In this document: positions 25,344 through 32,950 of the stretch, piece by piece
Layout: each line of letters opens with the position of its first letter
Numbering within the stretch: position 1 is the first letter of the stretch
NCBI GenBank assembly: GCA_902528575.1
Contig: CABZSV010000008.1
Location: 1 to 36,891 of the forward strand
DNA from: an uncultured Pelagibacteraceae bacterium
GTDB lineage: Bacteria > Pseudomonadota > Alphaproteobacteria > Pelagibacterales > Pelagibacteraceae
Direction of reading: 5' to 3'
Length of the DNA stretch: 36,891 nt
Position numbers and translations under genes: made by a program
Notes under the pieces: model-generated
Seen by the model: only the letters and a program-made list of their open reading frames with translations
Databases searched by the model: none
What the model was told of the DNA's origin: nothing

Positions 25344-26287
25344 TAAATTTGTGATAGTAAATTTTGAGTTTCCATTTCATATAACTTAAATAAAGTCTCT
25401 GCATCAGATAAATTAATCTCTTTAAATTTTATTTTTGAACCAGGAGACATCTGTACTAATCGATCATAATCGACACTAGCCACTACTCCAATTTTTGGAT
25501 AACCACCAATAGTACCATGATCTGAAAGCATTATTATTGGATTTCCGTCTGCTGGTACTTGAATTACACCTTTAATCAAACCCTCTGATTTTATGTTGGT
25601 ATTCACTATATTATCAATTTTAGGTCCCTCTAGTCTCATACCCATTCTGTCTGAAAGTTTGGATACTGTGAATTCCTTTTCATAAAATATTTTTTTACCT
25701 TCTTCAGAAAAGTAATCAAAATTAGTGCCTTTGATCACCCTTATGTTTTCTATTTTGGTATTAATGTAATTAGTTTTTTTAATATCCTTATTTGAATTTA
25801 TTTTTTTTAAATTAATTCTTTGACCTACATCTAATTTTTTTCCATTATTAGATCCAATATTTGCTTTCGTATTTATAGAACAACTATTCCATTGAAATTT
25901 TAAATCGAACTCTCCACCTAATGCTAAATATCCATAAACTGATTTATTTGTAGATATGATATTTATCTCATCTCCATTTTCAATTTGATAACTTTCGTAA
26001 CATTTACCCTCAATTTCAGTATCTTTTTTTTTAATTGAAAAAATTACATCTCCTGTAATAGCAAAATTAATTTTTTCTCCTGAATATTTTATATGGGGAC
26101 CTTGATATGCAAACTCTATGACTGCAGAGTCTAAATTATTGTTAACAAGTTTATTGGCTATAAGATAATTTCTATTATCCATAGCACCACTAAATGGTAT
26201 GCCAATATGATAAAGATGATCCCTGCCTTTATCTTGAAAGGTGGTATTAATTCCAGGTCTGATTATATCTAGATAATTGCTACTCAT
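25343..26287 (-). CDS. pxpC: 5-oxoprolinase subunit C (biotin-dependent carboxyltransferase family, KipA-like)
   Basis: The 314 residues match the allophanate hydrolase subunit 2/PxpC family: RPGINTTFQDKGRDHLYHIGIPFSGAMD at the start, LGGEFDL, RMGMRLEGP and the late GVIQVPADGNPIIMLSDHGTIGGYPKIG in two blocks. With PxpA and PxpB it forms the ATP-dependent enzyme that opens 5-oxoproline to glutamate. It overlaps pxpB by 8 bp (ATGAGTAG). All three subunits are present in this window, which supports 5-oxoprolinase rather than urea amidolyase. Confidence 0.92.
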   Translation of the reverse strand: MSSNYLDIIRPGINTTFQDKGRDHLYHIGIPFSGAMDNRNYLIANKLVNNNLDSAVIEFAYQGPHIKYSGEKINFAITGDVIFSIKKKDTEIEGKCYESYQIENGDEINIISTNKSVYGYLALGGEFDLKFQWNSCSINTKANIGSNNGKKLDVGQRINLKKINSNKDIKKTNYINTKIENIRVIKGTNFDYFSEEGKKIFYEKEFTVSKLSDRMGMRLEGPKIDNIVNTNIKSEGLIKGVIQVPADGNPIIMLSDHGTIGGYPKIGVVASVDYDRLVQMSPGSKIKFKEINLSDAETLFKLYEMETQNLLSQI

Positions 26288-26954
26288 TATAATTTTTATA
26301 CTGATCTAAAGTAATTTCCTTGAAAACTACTGTATCTCCTGGATTAATTAGGTTTGGTTTGTCTTCTTTTGAACTATCAAAAACATCTAAAGGAGTATTT
26401 CCCAAAATATTCCATCCACCTGGACTTTCAAATGTATAAATGTTTGCAAATTGCTCAGTTAATGCAACAGATCCCTTGGGCACTTTTACTCTTGGGGTTT
26501 CTAAACGTTGAGCTCTCATATTCTCATCTAAGTCACCCAGAAAAGGCATACCAGCAATGAACCCAGTCATGTAACAAAAATATTCCTTATTTAAAAAATT
26601 CTCTAAAATTTTTTCTCTACTTAATTTTAATATTTCCTCCAATCTTTTAATGTCCATTGATAAATTTTCATGACAACAAACTGGTATTTCTAATTTTTTT
26701 GAATTTATATCTTCTGAGTCTTCAGGATTTATATTTTCAACATAATTTTTAACTTCTTTAAAATTTGTTTTTTTTAGATCATAAGAAATAATTAATTTAT
26801 TATAAGAAGGTGTTAAATTATTTATCCCTTCAAATTTTTTTTCTTTAATAGTTTTAAAATATTTTATAACTTGTGAATTAATTGATTTATTTACTTCATT
26901 ACCAAAATCACAGTACAAAGCTGCGTCACCAAGATTTGATATATTTTTTATCAT
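26280..26954 (-). CDS. pxpB: 5-oxoprolinase subunit B (KipI-like, allophanate hydrolase subunit 1 family)
   Basis: 224 residues with the family order: LGDAALYCDFG near the N-terminus, NLTPSYNKLIISYD, PVCCHENLSMD, then the conserved YFCYMTGFIAGMPFLGDL and RLETPRVKVPKGSVALTEQF, and SPGGWNILGNTPLDVFD. It pairs with PxpC in the 5-oxoproline-cleaving complex. It is divergent from pxpA; only 27 bp separate the two likely start codons, so the promoters must overlap each other or reach into the coding regions. Confidence 0.92.
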   Translation of the reverse strand: MIKNISNLGDAALYCDFGNEVNKSINSQVIKYFKTIKEKKFEGINNLTPSYNKLIISYDLKKTNFKEVKNYVENINPEDSEDINSKKLEIPVCCHENLSMDIKRLEEILKLSREKILENFLNKEYFCYMTGFIAGMPFLGDLDENMRAQRLETPRVKVPKGSVALTEQFANIYTFESPGGWNILGNTPLDVFDSSKEDKPNLINPGDTVVFKEITLDQYKNYNE

Positions 26955-26981
26955 GTCATGTTATACTTAACATTAGAGACT

Positions 26982-27755
26982 ATGGAAATTAATATAAATT
27001 GCGATTTAGGTGAAAAATCAAAACATCATTCAAATAAGTATGATCCAGATTTACTAGAAATAGTTAATTCTGCAAATGTCGCATGCGGTTATCATGCAGG
27101 TGATGATGAGTCGATGAATCAAGTAGTTCAAATTTCAAAAAAAAATGGTGTTAGTATTGGAGCGCATCCGTCATTTAATGACCCTGAAAATTTTGGCAGG
27201 CAAAGAATAAATCTTCCACCTAATGAGGTAAGGCAATTAATTATTGATCAATATGAAATTCTTCAAAAAATTGCTCAAGATCATGGAGAAAATGTTACCC
27301 ACATAAAACCACACGGTGCTTTAAATAATATGGCTTGTGAGGATATAGATTTAGCTACTACTTTAGCAAAAGCTATAAACGAGATTAGTAAAGATTTAAT
27401 TTATTTGGTTCCTACAGGATCTAAAATGGAAGAAGCAGCCAAAAAACTAAACATGCGAATTGCTTGTGAAATATTTGCTGACAGAAATTACGAAGATGAT
27501 GGTAATTTAGTTTCTAGAAAAAAACCACACGCTCTTATTACTGATCCAGAAGAAGCTAAAAAACACGTTTTAAATATGGTTAAAAATCAGTCACTTAATT
27601 GTCACAGTGGGAAGCAGATACCTTGTGAAATAGACTCGGTATGCATACATGGAGATAATGAAAGTTCATTATCTACTGCAAAATCAATTAGAGAAAATTT
27701 AATAGAAAATGGACTTGAATTAAAACAATTAAACAAAATGACTAAATTTTTATAA
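26982..27755 (+). CDS. pxpA: 5-oxoprolinase subunit A (LamB/YcsF family)
   Basis: Family signatures are INCDLGE at the N-terminus, NVACGYHAGDDESM, GVSIGAHPSFNDPENFGRQ, HIKPHGALNN and CEIFADRNYEDDGNLVSR. I choose the ATG at 26982, giving MEININCDLGE, which is how the family begins and which has AGAG 4 bases ahead; the upstream ATG at 26958 would add eight residues and lies almost on top of the pxpB start. PxpA binds 5-oxoproline and works with PxpB/PxpC. It is followed after 2 bp by a secreted TPR gene. Confidence 0.93.
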   Translation: MEININCDLGEKSKHHSNKYDPDLLEIVNSANVACGYHAGDDESMNQVVQISKKNGVSIGAHPSFNDPENFGRQRINLPPNEVRQLIIDQYEILQKIAQDHGENVTHIKPHGALNNMACEDIDLATTLAKAINEISKDLIYLVPTGSKMEEAAKKLNMRIACEIFADRNYEDDGNLVSRKKPHALITDPEEAKKHVLNMVKNQSLNCHSGKQIPCEIDSVCIHGDNESSLSTAKSIRENLIENGLELKQLNKMTKFL

Positions 27756-27757
27756 TT

Positions 27758-28243
27758 ATGAAAAAAATAATAATACTTTTTATCTTTACAATATTTTCAA
27801 CAAACTCTTTTGCAGCAGGATCAGATAGCAATAGCACAAGTAAAGTAAAATCTAATTACGATAAAGCTGTTACTTTGATTAAGTCTGCTAAGAAATATGA
27901 AAAAAAAGGAAAAATTGAAAAAGCAAATAAAAGATATGAAAAAGCCCAAGCTTTGTTAATCAAATCAAACAAAAAAAAACCACTCCAAGCAGATACTTTA
28001 AACTATCTTGGATTTACAACTAGGAAACTGGGAGATTTTGAAAATGGAGAAAAGTATTATCTTTTAGGTTTAGAAATTGACCCAAATCACGTTGGGATAA
28101 ATGAATATTTGGGTGAATTATATGTTGTCACAAATAGATTAGATTTAGCTAAAGAAAGATTAAAAGTATTAGAAAGTTGTAATTGTGAAGAGTACACTGA
28201 ATTAAAAGAAATTATTGATGGAACAAAACAATCAAAATATTAA
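27758..28243 (+). CDS. Secreted tetratricopeptide-repeat protein
   Basis: 161 residues begin with a signal peptide (MKKIIILFIFTIFSTNSFA, probable cleavage before AGSDS). The mature part holds a lysine-rich helix and about two to three TPR units (ADTLNYLGFTTRKLGDFENG; YYLLGLEIDPNHVGINEYLG; LGELYVVTNRLDLAKERL). A conserved-looking CNCEEY follows near the C-terminus; two cysteines two apart could bind metal or be oxidised in the periplasm. The function is unknown; its position 2 bp after pxpA may be chance. Its stop overlaps the convergent TRAP permease stop by 4 bp within a long palindrome. Confidence 0.85.
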   Translation: MKKIIILFIFTIFSTNSFAAGSDSNSTSKVKSNYDKAVTLIKSAKKYEKKGKIEKANKRYEKAQALLIKSNKKKPLQADTLNYLGFTTRKLGDFENGEKYYLLGLEIDPNHVGINEYLGELYVVTNRLDLAKERLKVLESCNCEEYTELKEIIDGTKQSKY

Positions 28244-28255
28244 TTAATATTTTGA
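28232..28255. terminator. 24-bp perfect AT palindrome over overlapping convergent stops
   Basis: Bases 28232-28255 read the same on both strands (12-base half-site TCAAAATATTAA). The stop codons of the TPR gene (28241-28243) and of the TRAP permease gene (28240-28242) both lie in its centre. As RNA it would make an all A-U hairpin of about 10 bp with a short U run, so it could be a weak two-way terminator. There is no GC core, so efficiency is doubtful. Confidence 0.5.
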
Positions 28256-29550
28256 ACCATTTGTTGAGGCATCCATAATGCAATTTCAGGAAAAATAACA
28301 ACGAGTATTACTGCAAGTATCATTAATAAAAATAATGGAAAAGCACTTCTTGCAATAAATCCCATATCTTTGTTGGCCATTCCCTGTAAGACAAATAAAT
28401 TAAATCCTACTGGTGGTGTGATTTGAGCCATCTCAACTACAATAACTAAAAATATCCCAAACCAAATCATGTCAAAACCAGCCTGTCTAATCATTGGTTC
28501 AATGATTGCCATTGTTAATACCACTGCTGAAATTCCATCAAGAAACATTCCAAGAATAATATAAAAAATCATTAATACAAAAATTAATACATAAGGAGAT
28601 AGCTCCATATTTTGAATCCAGATAGCTAGATTTCTTGGAAGACCAGTAAATCCCATAGCTAATGATAAAAATGTTGAGCCAGCTAAAATAAAAGCAATCA
28701 TACAAGAAGTTTTAGTTGCTCCTAATAAGGATTGTTTAAATGTTTCAATGGTTAAGCTCTTTTGAAAGTAAGATAAAATTAAAGCCCCTACTACACCTAA
28801 AGAAGCAGCCTCTGTTGCTGTTGCAACTCCAGTATATATTGATCCAATCACAGCTGATATTAAAATAATTACTGGTAATAATTGTTTTGATTTTCTTATT
28901 TTTTCTAAAAAGGAAAAATTTTCTACATACTTTGGCATGCTTTTTTTATTAATATAAGACCAGATCATCACGTAAGACATAAATATGAGTGCAATCATTA
29001 TCCCTGGAATAATTCCTGCAATAAATAGCTTTGCTATAGACTCTTGAACAGTTACTCCATAAATTATTAAAATTATCGAAGGAGGGATAAGAAGTCCTAA
29101 AGTTCCTGAACCAGCAAGACTGCCTAACAAAATTTTTTCCGGGTATTTTCTTTTTCTTAGTTCTGGAATAGACATCTTACCTACTGTTGCAACGGTCGCA
29201 GCAGAAGAGCCAGATATTGCAGCAAAAAGGGCACATCCAACAACGTTTACATGAATTAGTCCACCAGGTAATTTTTGCATCCATGGTGATAGTCCAGCAA
29301 ATAAATTTTCAGACAACTTGGTTCTAAATAATATTTCACCCATCCAAACAAATAATGGTAAAGCTGTTAATGTCCAAGATGATGAGGTTCCCCATATTGT
29401 AGTTGCCATTGCATCTCCAACTGGTCTTGAAGTAAATAACATCATCCCAATTGTTGAAACTCCTATCATACTTATTGCAACCCAGATGCCAGATCCAAGA
29501 AAGAATAAAAGTACACTTATAAAAAATATTATGAGAAATATTTCAGTCAT
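28240..29550 (-). CDS. TRAP transporter large permease (DctM-type)
   Basis: The 436-residue, about 12-helix membrane protein is the ion-coupled translocation subunit of a tripartite (TRAP) transporter. Markers are LPLFVWMGEILF, AAISGSSAATVATVGKMSIPELRKRKYPE, LAGSGTLGLLIPPSIILIIYG (split across helices), ATEAASLGVVGALIL and QITPPVGFNLFVLQGM. It overlaps the small permease gene by 8 bp (ATGACTGA). The substrate is not readable; most TRAP systems carry organic acids, including keto acids, sialic acid, ectoine and taurine. Confidence 0.95.
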   Translation of the reverse strand: MTEIFLIIFFISVLLFFLGSGIWVAISMIGVSTIGMMLFTSRPVGDAMATTIWGTSSSWTLTALPLFVWMGEILFRTKLSENLFAGLSPWMQKLPGGLIHVNVVGCALFAAISGSSAATVATVGKMSIPELRKRKYPEKILLGSLAGSGTLGLLIPPSIILIIYGVTVQESIAKLFIAGIIPGIMIALIFMSYVMIWSYINKKSMPKYVENFSFLEKIRKSKQLLPVIILISAVIGSIYTGVATATEAASLGVVGALILSYFQKSLTIETFKQSLLGATKTSCMIAFILAGSTFLSLAMGFTGLPRNLAIWIQNMELSPYVLIFVLMIFYIILGMFLDGISAVVLTMAIIEPMIRQAGFDMIWFGIFLVIVVEMAQITPPVGFNLFVLQGMANKDMGFIARSAFPLFLLMILAVILVVIFPEIALWMPQQMVQNIN

Positions 29551-30031
29551 TATTGCTATAAATTGTTAAAATAAATTTATGTAAAACAGCTATAAAAAAA
29601 ATTAAAGATCCGATAGCAACACTAGTTTGAGGTATCCAAATTAAGATCTCATCTGCACCTTCGCTTCTTTCTTGAAAATCATAAGAGATAAATAACATTT
29701 TCCATAAGTAAAAAGACAAATAACCTGAAAAAATTGTTGCTACAATCAGACACCATATTTCTAAAAATCTTTTATAAGATGAAGAGGCTTTTTCTAGGAA
29801 AAGAGTAATTCGAATATGTCCACCCTCAACAAAAGTAAAAGCTAAAGCATAAAAAGAGGCAGCAGCCATGCAGTACCCTGAGTACTCAGCTAAACCCCTT
29901 ATATAAAAACCAAAAATCCTTGAGGAAATTCCAATTAAAATAAAAACTGCAACAAGTATTAAAAAAAAGGCAGCTAAATATCCCGAAAATTTATAAAGTT
30001 TGTTTAGATTATTATTTATTGATTGAAACAT
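29543..30031 (-). CDS. TRAP transporter small permease (DctQ-type)
   Basis: 162 residues with four hydrophobic helices and the DctQ pattern FVEGGHIRITLFLEKAS between helices two and three. It joins the large permease in the inner membrane. A strong hairpin separates it from the binding-protein gene upstream, so it may be made at a lower level than the binding protein. Confidence 0.92.
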   Translation of the reverse strand: MFQSINNNLNKLYKFSGYLAAFFLILVAVFILIGISSRIFGFYIRGLAEYSGYCMAAASFYALAFTFVEGGHIRITLFLEKASSSYKRFLEIWCLIVATIFSGYLSFYLWKMLFISYDFQERSEGADEILIWIPQTSVAIGSLIFFIAVLHKFILTIYSNND

Positions 30032-30040
30032 TTAGTAAAA

Positions 30041-30072
30041 AGGCCAACTTACTACAAGTTGGCCTTTTTTTT
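30041..30072 (-). terminator. Intercistronic hairpin terminator between binding protein and permeases
   Basis: GGCCAACTT (30042-30050) and AAGTTGGCC (30056-30064) form a 9-bp stem with a 5-base loop. Eight Ts follow on the plus strand and five As precede it, so on the minus strand, the direction of the TRAP genes, it ends in about five Us. It lies between the binding-protein stop and the small-permease start; leaky termination here would explain excess binding protein. Confidence 0.85.
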
Positions 30073-30080
30073 AAGACTAT

Positions 30081-31052
30081 TTATTTGTAAGCAGATAAAA
30101 CTGCAGCACCTCTGTCTCCAGCTTTTGCTTTCCACTCTTCAGACATTGTTGCTCCAACTTTTTCAAAATGTTTTTTCAAAGCTGAATTAACTTCACCTAC
30201 TTCCATTCCAGCATCTGCTAAAGCTTTCTTGTCTCCGGTATTACCTTGTTTAGATAATTCCCAACCCTTTTCTTCAGCAATTGCTGCTTGGTTCATGACA
30301 AGATCTTGAGTTGCTTTATCAAGTTTATTCCAAGCTGCTTTGTTAGCTATGATCATATTTTTTGGAAACCATGCTGCTATATCATAAAAATATTTAACAC
30401 CATTTTCCCAAATCTTGCTATTTTTTCCAGTTGTAGGAGAAGTAATCATACTTTCAACTGCACCTGTAGAAAATGCTTGGCTAATTTCAGCTGCTTCAAT
30501 TTTAGTTGGCGCCATTCCTGTTAACTCCGCGATTCTAATTGTTGCAGAGTTGTATGCTCTAAATTTTAATCCATTTAGATCACCAACTTTTTTAATTTGC
30601 TTTTTACTGTAAAGTCCTTGTGCTGGCCATGGCACTGCATAAAGAAATACTAGTCCTTTTTCATCAAGACTCTTAACAATATATGGCTTTGAAGCTTCAT
30701 ATAATTTCATAGCATCATCATAAGTAGTTGCTAAGAAAGGTAATGAGTCAATTTCATATAAAGGATCTTCTTTTCCAAGAGCAGACATAAATCTCTCACC
30801 AATAGGTGCTTGACCTGTTCTTACAGCTCTGAAAATTTCACCACCTTTAAATAATGAACCACCTGGGTGAGTAACAATTGTAAGTTTTCCACCACTTTTT
30901 TCAGTTACATTCTTTGCAAATTCTGTTGCATTAGCAGAATGAAAGTTTCCAGCACCATAAGCAAGTGCCATATCCCATTTTTCAGCTAAAGAAACGTTTG
31001 CAAATAACAATACTGATGTAATTATAGATATAAATAGTTTGAATAATTTCAT
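30081..31052 (-). CDS. TRAP transporter substrate-binding protein (DctP-type)
   Basis: A 323-residue periplasmic binding protein with a signal peptide (cleavage likely after NVSLA, mature EKWDMALAYG). GLKFRAYN holds the arginine that normally grips the substrate carboxylate, and EISQAFSTGAVESMITSP is the usual DctP continuation. The strongest Shine-Dalgarno of the window, AAGGAGG, precedes the ATG, consistent with high expression. No further evidence names the substrate; the mature protein has a WFP element (AAWFPKNMII) in the ligand region. It is the first gene of binding protein - small - large permease. Confidence 0.94.
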   Translation of the reverse strand: MKLFKLFISIITSVLLFANVSLAEKWDMALAYGAGNFHSANATEFAKNVTEKSGGKLTIVTHPGGSLFKGGEIFRAVRTGQAPIGERFMSALGKEDPLYEIDSLPFLATTYDDAMKLYEASKPYIVKSLDEKGLVFLYAVPWPAQGLYSKKQIKKVGDLNGLKFRAYNSATIRIAELTGMAPTKIEAAEISQAFSTGAVESMITSPTTGKNSKIWENGVKYFYDIAAWFPKNMIIANKAAWNKLDKATQDLVMNQAAIAEEKGWELSKQGNTGDKKALADAGMEVGEVNSALKKHFEKVGATMSEEWKAKAGDRGAAVLSAYK

Positions 31053-31083
31053 CTATCCTCCTTTTTAAAATGAACATTTAATT

Positions 31084-31096
31084 ATCTCTCAGAGAT
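31084..31096. promoter_or_regulatory. Palindrome in the divergent TRAP/terC promoter region
   Basis: ATCTCT-C-AGAGAT is a perfect 6-bp inverted repeat with one central base, 32 bp before the start of the binding-protein gene. It sits where a repressor could cover the promoter of the TRAP operon. No regulator gene is adjacent. Confidence 0.4.
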
Positions 31097-31163
31097 TAAA
31101 TCAATAAAATTATCATTATGGTCTCATTGAAAATTTGACAGATTGCACTATTATAATGTTATC

Positions 31164-31775
31164 TTGATTGAAGAGCTCATAATTTTAACTAATATAATTT
31201 TTATCACAATTATATTAACAGCAGATAATGCGGTAATAGTTGGGTCTATTGCTTCAAATTTTGTTCCAAAAAATAGAAAACAAATAATTCTTTGGGGTGT
31301 AATTGGGGCATTTGTTTTTAAAATATTTTTTGCAATTTTTGCGACTTTTTTATTTGAATTTTATTTTATAAAGATTTTAGGTGGTTTGTTATTAATCTGG
31401 ATTGTTAATGATTTAAGGAAAGATTTATTAGAGATTAAAAAAGTAAAACCCACTACAAAAAAAAGTAAAGAACCTTCTTATATAAGTAGTATTGGAAAAG
31501 TTTTGTTTGCAGATATCATGATTAGTTTCGATAACGTCATTGGTGTTGTAGCTGCAGCTAAAGGTTATTTTGGATTTATGATATTTGGACTTGTTTTATC
31601 AGTAGTTCTTACTGGCGCATTAGCAACATATATGGCTAATTATATTCAAAGACATATCTGGATAGCTTATGTTGGTTTAATATTTATCTTAATCGTTGGT
31701 CTACAATTAGTAATTGGTGGATTAGTTGATCTTGAAATACTAAATATTAATGAAGAATTTAAAAAATACTTTTAA
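31164..31775 (+). CDS. TerC-family integral membrane protein
   Basis: The protein has about seven hydrophobic helices and the TerC acidic motifs ILTADNAVIVGS and MISFDNVIGVVAAAKG, which carry the conserved aspartates thought to bind metal (Mn2+ export in Alx/YjbE relatives). The reading frame is open from a TTG at 31143, but I prefer the TTG at 31164 (MIEELIILTNIIF), because this matches the family N-terminus and because a perfect TATAAT at 31152-31157 lies inside the longer version. With that start the mRNA would be nearly leaderless. It is divergent from the TRAP operon and its stop abuts the panB stop. Confidence 0.82.
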   Translation: MIEELIILTNIIFITIILTADNAVIVGSIASNFVPKNRKQIILWGVIGAFVFKIFFAIFATFLFEFYFIKILGGLLLIWIVNDLRKDLLEIKKVKPTTKKSKEPSYISSIGKVLFADIMISFDNVIGVVAAAKGYFGFMIFGLVLSVVLTGALATYMANYIQRHIWIAYVGLIFILIVGLQLVIGGLVDLEILNINEEFKKYF

Positions 31776-32546
31776 TTAAAAAGAATTGTTTTTATTAGGA
31801 AATTTAATTTTTCTAACTTCTTTTGAATAATTTGAAACAGCTTTAGAAATATGATTTCTAATATTGGCATATTTTTTTACAAATTTGTAATTCATTGGAT
31901 TTAATCCAATTAAATCATCAAAAACTAATATTTGACCATCGCAATATTTAGAAGATCCAATCCCTATTGTTGGCACTTTAATCGTTTTTGTAACAAGTTT
32001 TGCTAAAGAGGTTTCAACACATTCCAAAACAATTGAAAATACTCCAGCTTTTTCTAATAATTGCGAGTCTCTTATAATGTTGTTTCTCTCTAACTTTTTT
32101 TTTCCTTTAAACTTGAAAGTTTTATCTGACTGGGGAAGCAAACCTAAATGACCCATAACTGGAATTTTGTTTTTAACTAAAGATTTGATTGTTTCATAAA
32201 TTCTTTTTCCACCCTCTAATTTTACACCGTCACATTTTGTTTTTTTCATTATTTGCTTTGCATTTTTTACTGCTTCTTTAGGAGTTCGATAGGTGTTATG
32301 TGGCATATCAACAATCATTAAACTTTTTTTTATACCCATTCTGACACTTTTAGAATGTTCAATCATAGTGCTCAAAGTTACTTCTCTTGTGGATTTATAA
32401 TTGTATAAAACCGAACCAAGTGAGTCTCCTACTAAAATTAAATCACAATAATTATCCAATATGGAAGCAATATTTTTTGAATAGGCAGTTAGACTAACTA
32501 TTTTTGACTTATTTTTTTTTTCAATAAATTTTTTAATTTTACTCAT
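31776..32546 (-). CDS. panB: 3-methyl-2-oxobutanoate hydroxymethyltransferase PanB
   Basis: PanB adds a hydroxymethyl group from methylene-THF to ketoisovalerate, the first committed step to pantothenate. Signatures are VSLTAYSKNIASILD, LVGDSLGSVLYNY (Mg-binding Asp), MIVDMPHNTYRTPKEAV, CDGVKLEGGK, VMGHLGLLPQS and SIVLECV, with PTIGIGSSKYCDGQILVFDDLIG near the end in two blocks. Length 256 is normal. It uses the one-carbon pool that gcvTHP fills. The gene overlaps an MGMT-like gene by 8 bp (ATGAGTAA). No panC or panD is visible here. Confidence 0.95.
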   Translation of the reverse strand: MSKIKKFIEKKNKSKIVSLTAYSKNIASILDNYCDLILVGDSLGSVLYNYKSTREVTLSTMIEHSKSVRMGIKKSLMIVDMPHNTYRTPKEAVKNAKQIMKKTKCDGVKLEGGKRIYETIKSLVKNKIPVMGHLGLLPQSDKTFKFKGKKKLERNNIIRDSQLLEKAGVFSIVLECVETSLAKLVTKTIKVPTIGIGSSKYCDGQILVFDDLIGLNPMNYKFVKKYANIRNHISKAVSNYSKEVRKIKFPNKNNSF

Positions 32547-32940
32547 TTATAAATTCTTGGTTCTTATAAGCTTTCAGAAGCTTTTTAGATATAGATAGTT
32601 TCTTTGTAATAGGAGATTTTTCGTCAATAATTCTCCAAAAAGGAAGTTTTGGTTTTTTAGTTTTTTTTTTAATTTGTTCCTCTAATGATGCCTCTATAGC
32701 AATTCTTAAAAAAATTCCTGTAGATACTGGGCACGTTTTGTTAGCTTTGGCTTTTTTAGCTAAAGCTTCTCTCATTTCAATAACTGTCTTTTTTTTACCT
32801 TTGGGAATTTTATGAATATATTTTGCTATTGAACTTGGGGACGAAACTAGCATCGTTTCACCTTTCTTAATATCTGCAAAATTAAAAGTTAATTTTTTAA
32901 TTTTTTCCTTGTATGGTTTGTTAAACTTAGCAATCCACAT
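32539..32940 (-). CDS. MGMT-like (alkyltransferase-fold) protein without the PCHR active site
   Basis: The 133 residues resemble the DNA-binding domain of O6-alkylguanine-DNA alkyltransferase-like proteins: SIAKYIHKIPKGKKKTVIEMREALAKKA is the helix-turn-helix region and KTCPVSTGIFLRIAIEAS stands where PCHRV would be, followed by LPFWRIIDEKSPI. The methyl-accepting cysteine motif is thus replaced by TCPVSTGIF. This matches a group of small proteins usually annotated only as MGMT family. The role is unknown; alkyl-lesion sensing, as in ATL proteins, or a non-DNA role are both open. It lies between glyoxalase I and panB in a three-gene series. Confidence 0.65.
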   Translation of the reverse strand: MWIAKFNKPYKEKIKKLTFNFADIKKGETMLVSSPSSIAKYIHKIPKGKKKTVIEMREALAKKAKANKTCPVSTGIFLRIAIEASLEEQIKKKTKKPKLPFWRIIDEKSPITKKLSISKKLLKAYKNQEFINE

Positions 32941-32950
32941 TAGAAAAATA

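Noticed and set aside
25343..26954. pxpB/pxpC as urea carboxylase-linked allophanate hydrolase (to use urea from creatinase)
   Set aside because: The LamB/YcsF subunit PxpA is adjacent and no biotin carboxylase or amidase domain is present, so 5-oxoprolinase is the better reading.
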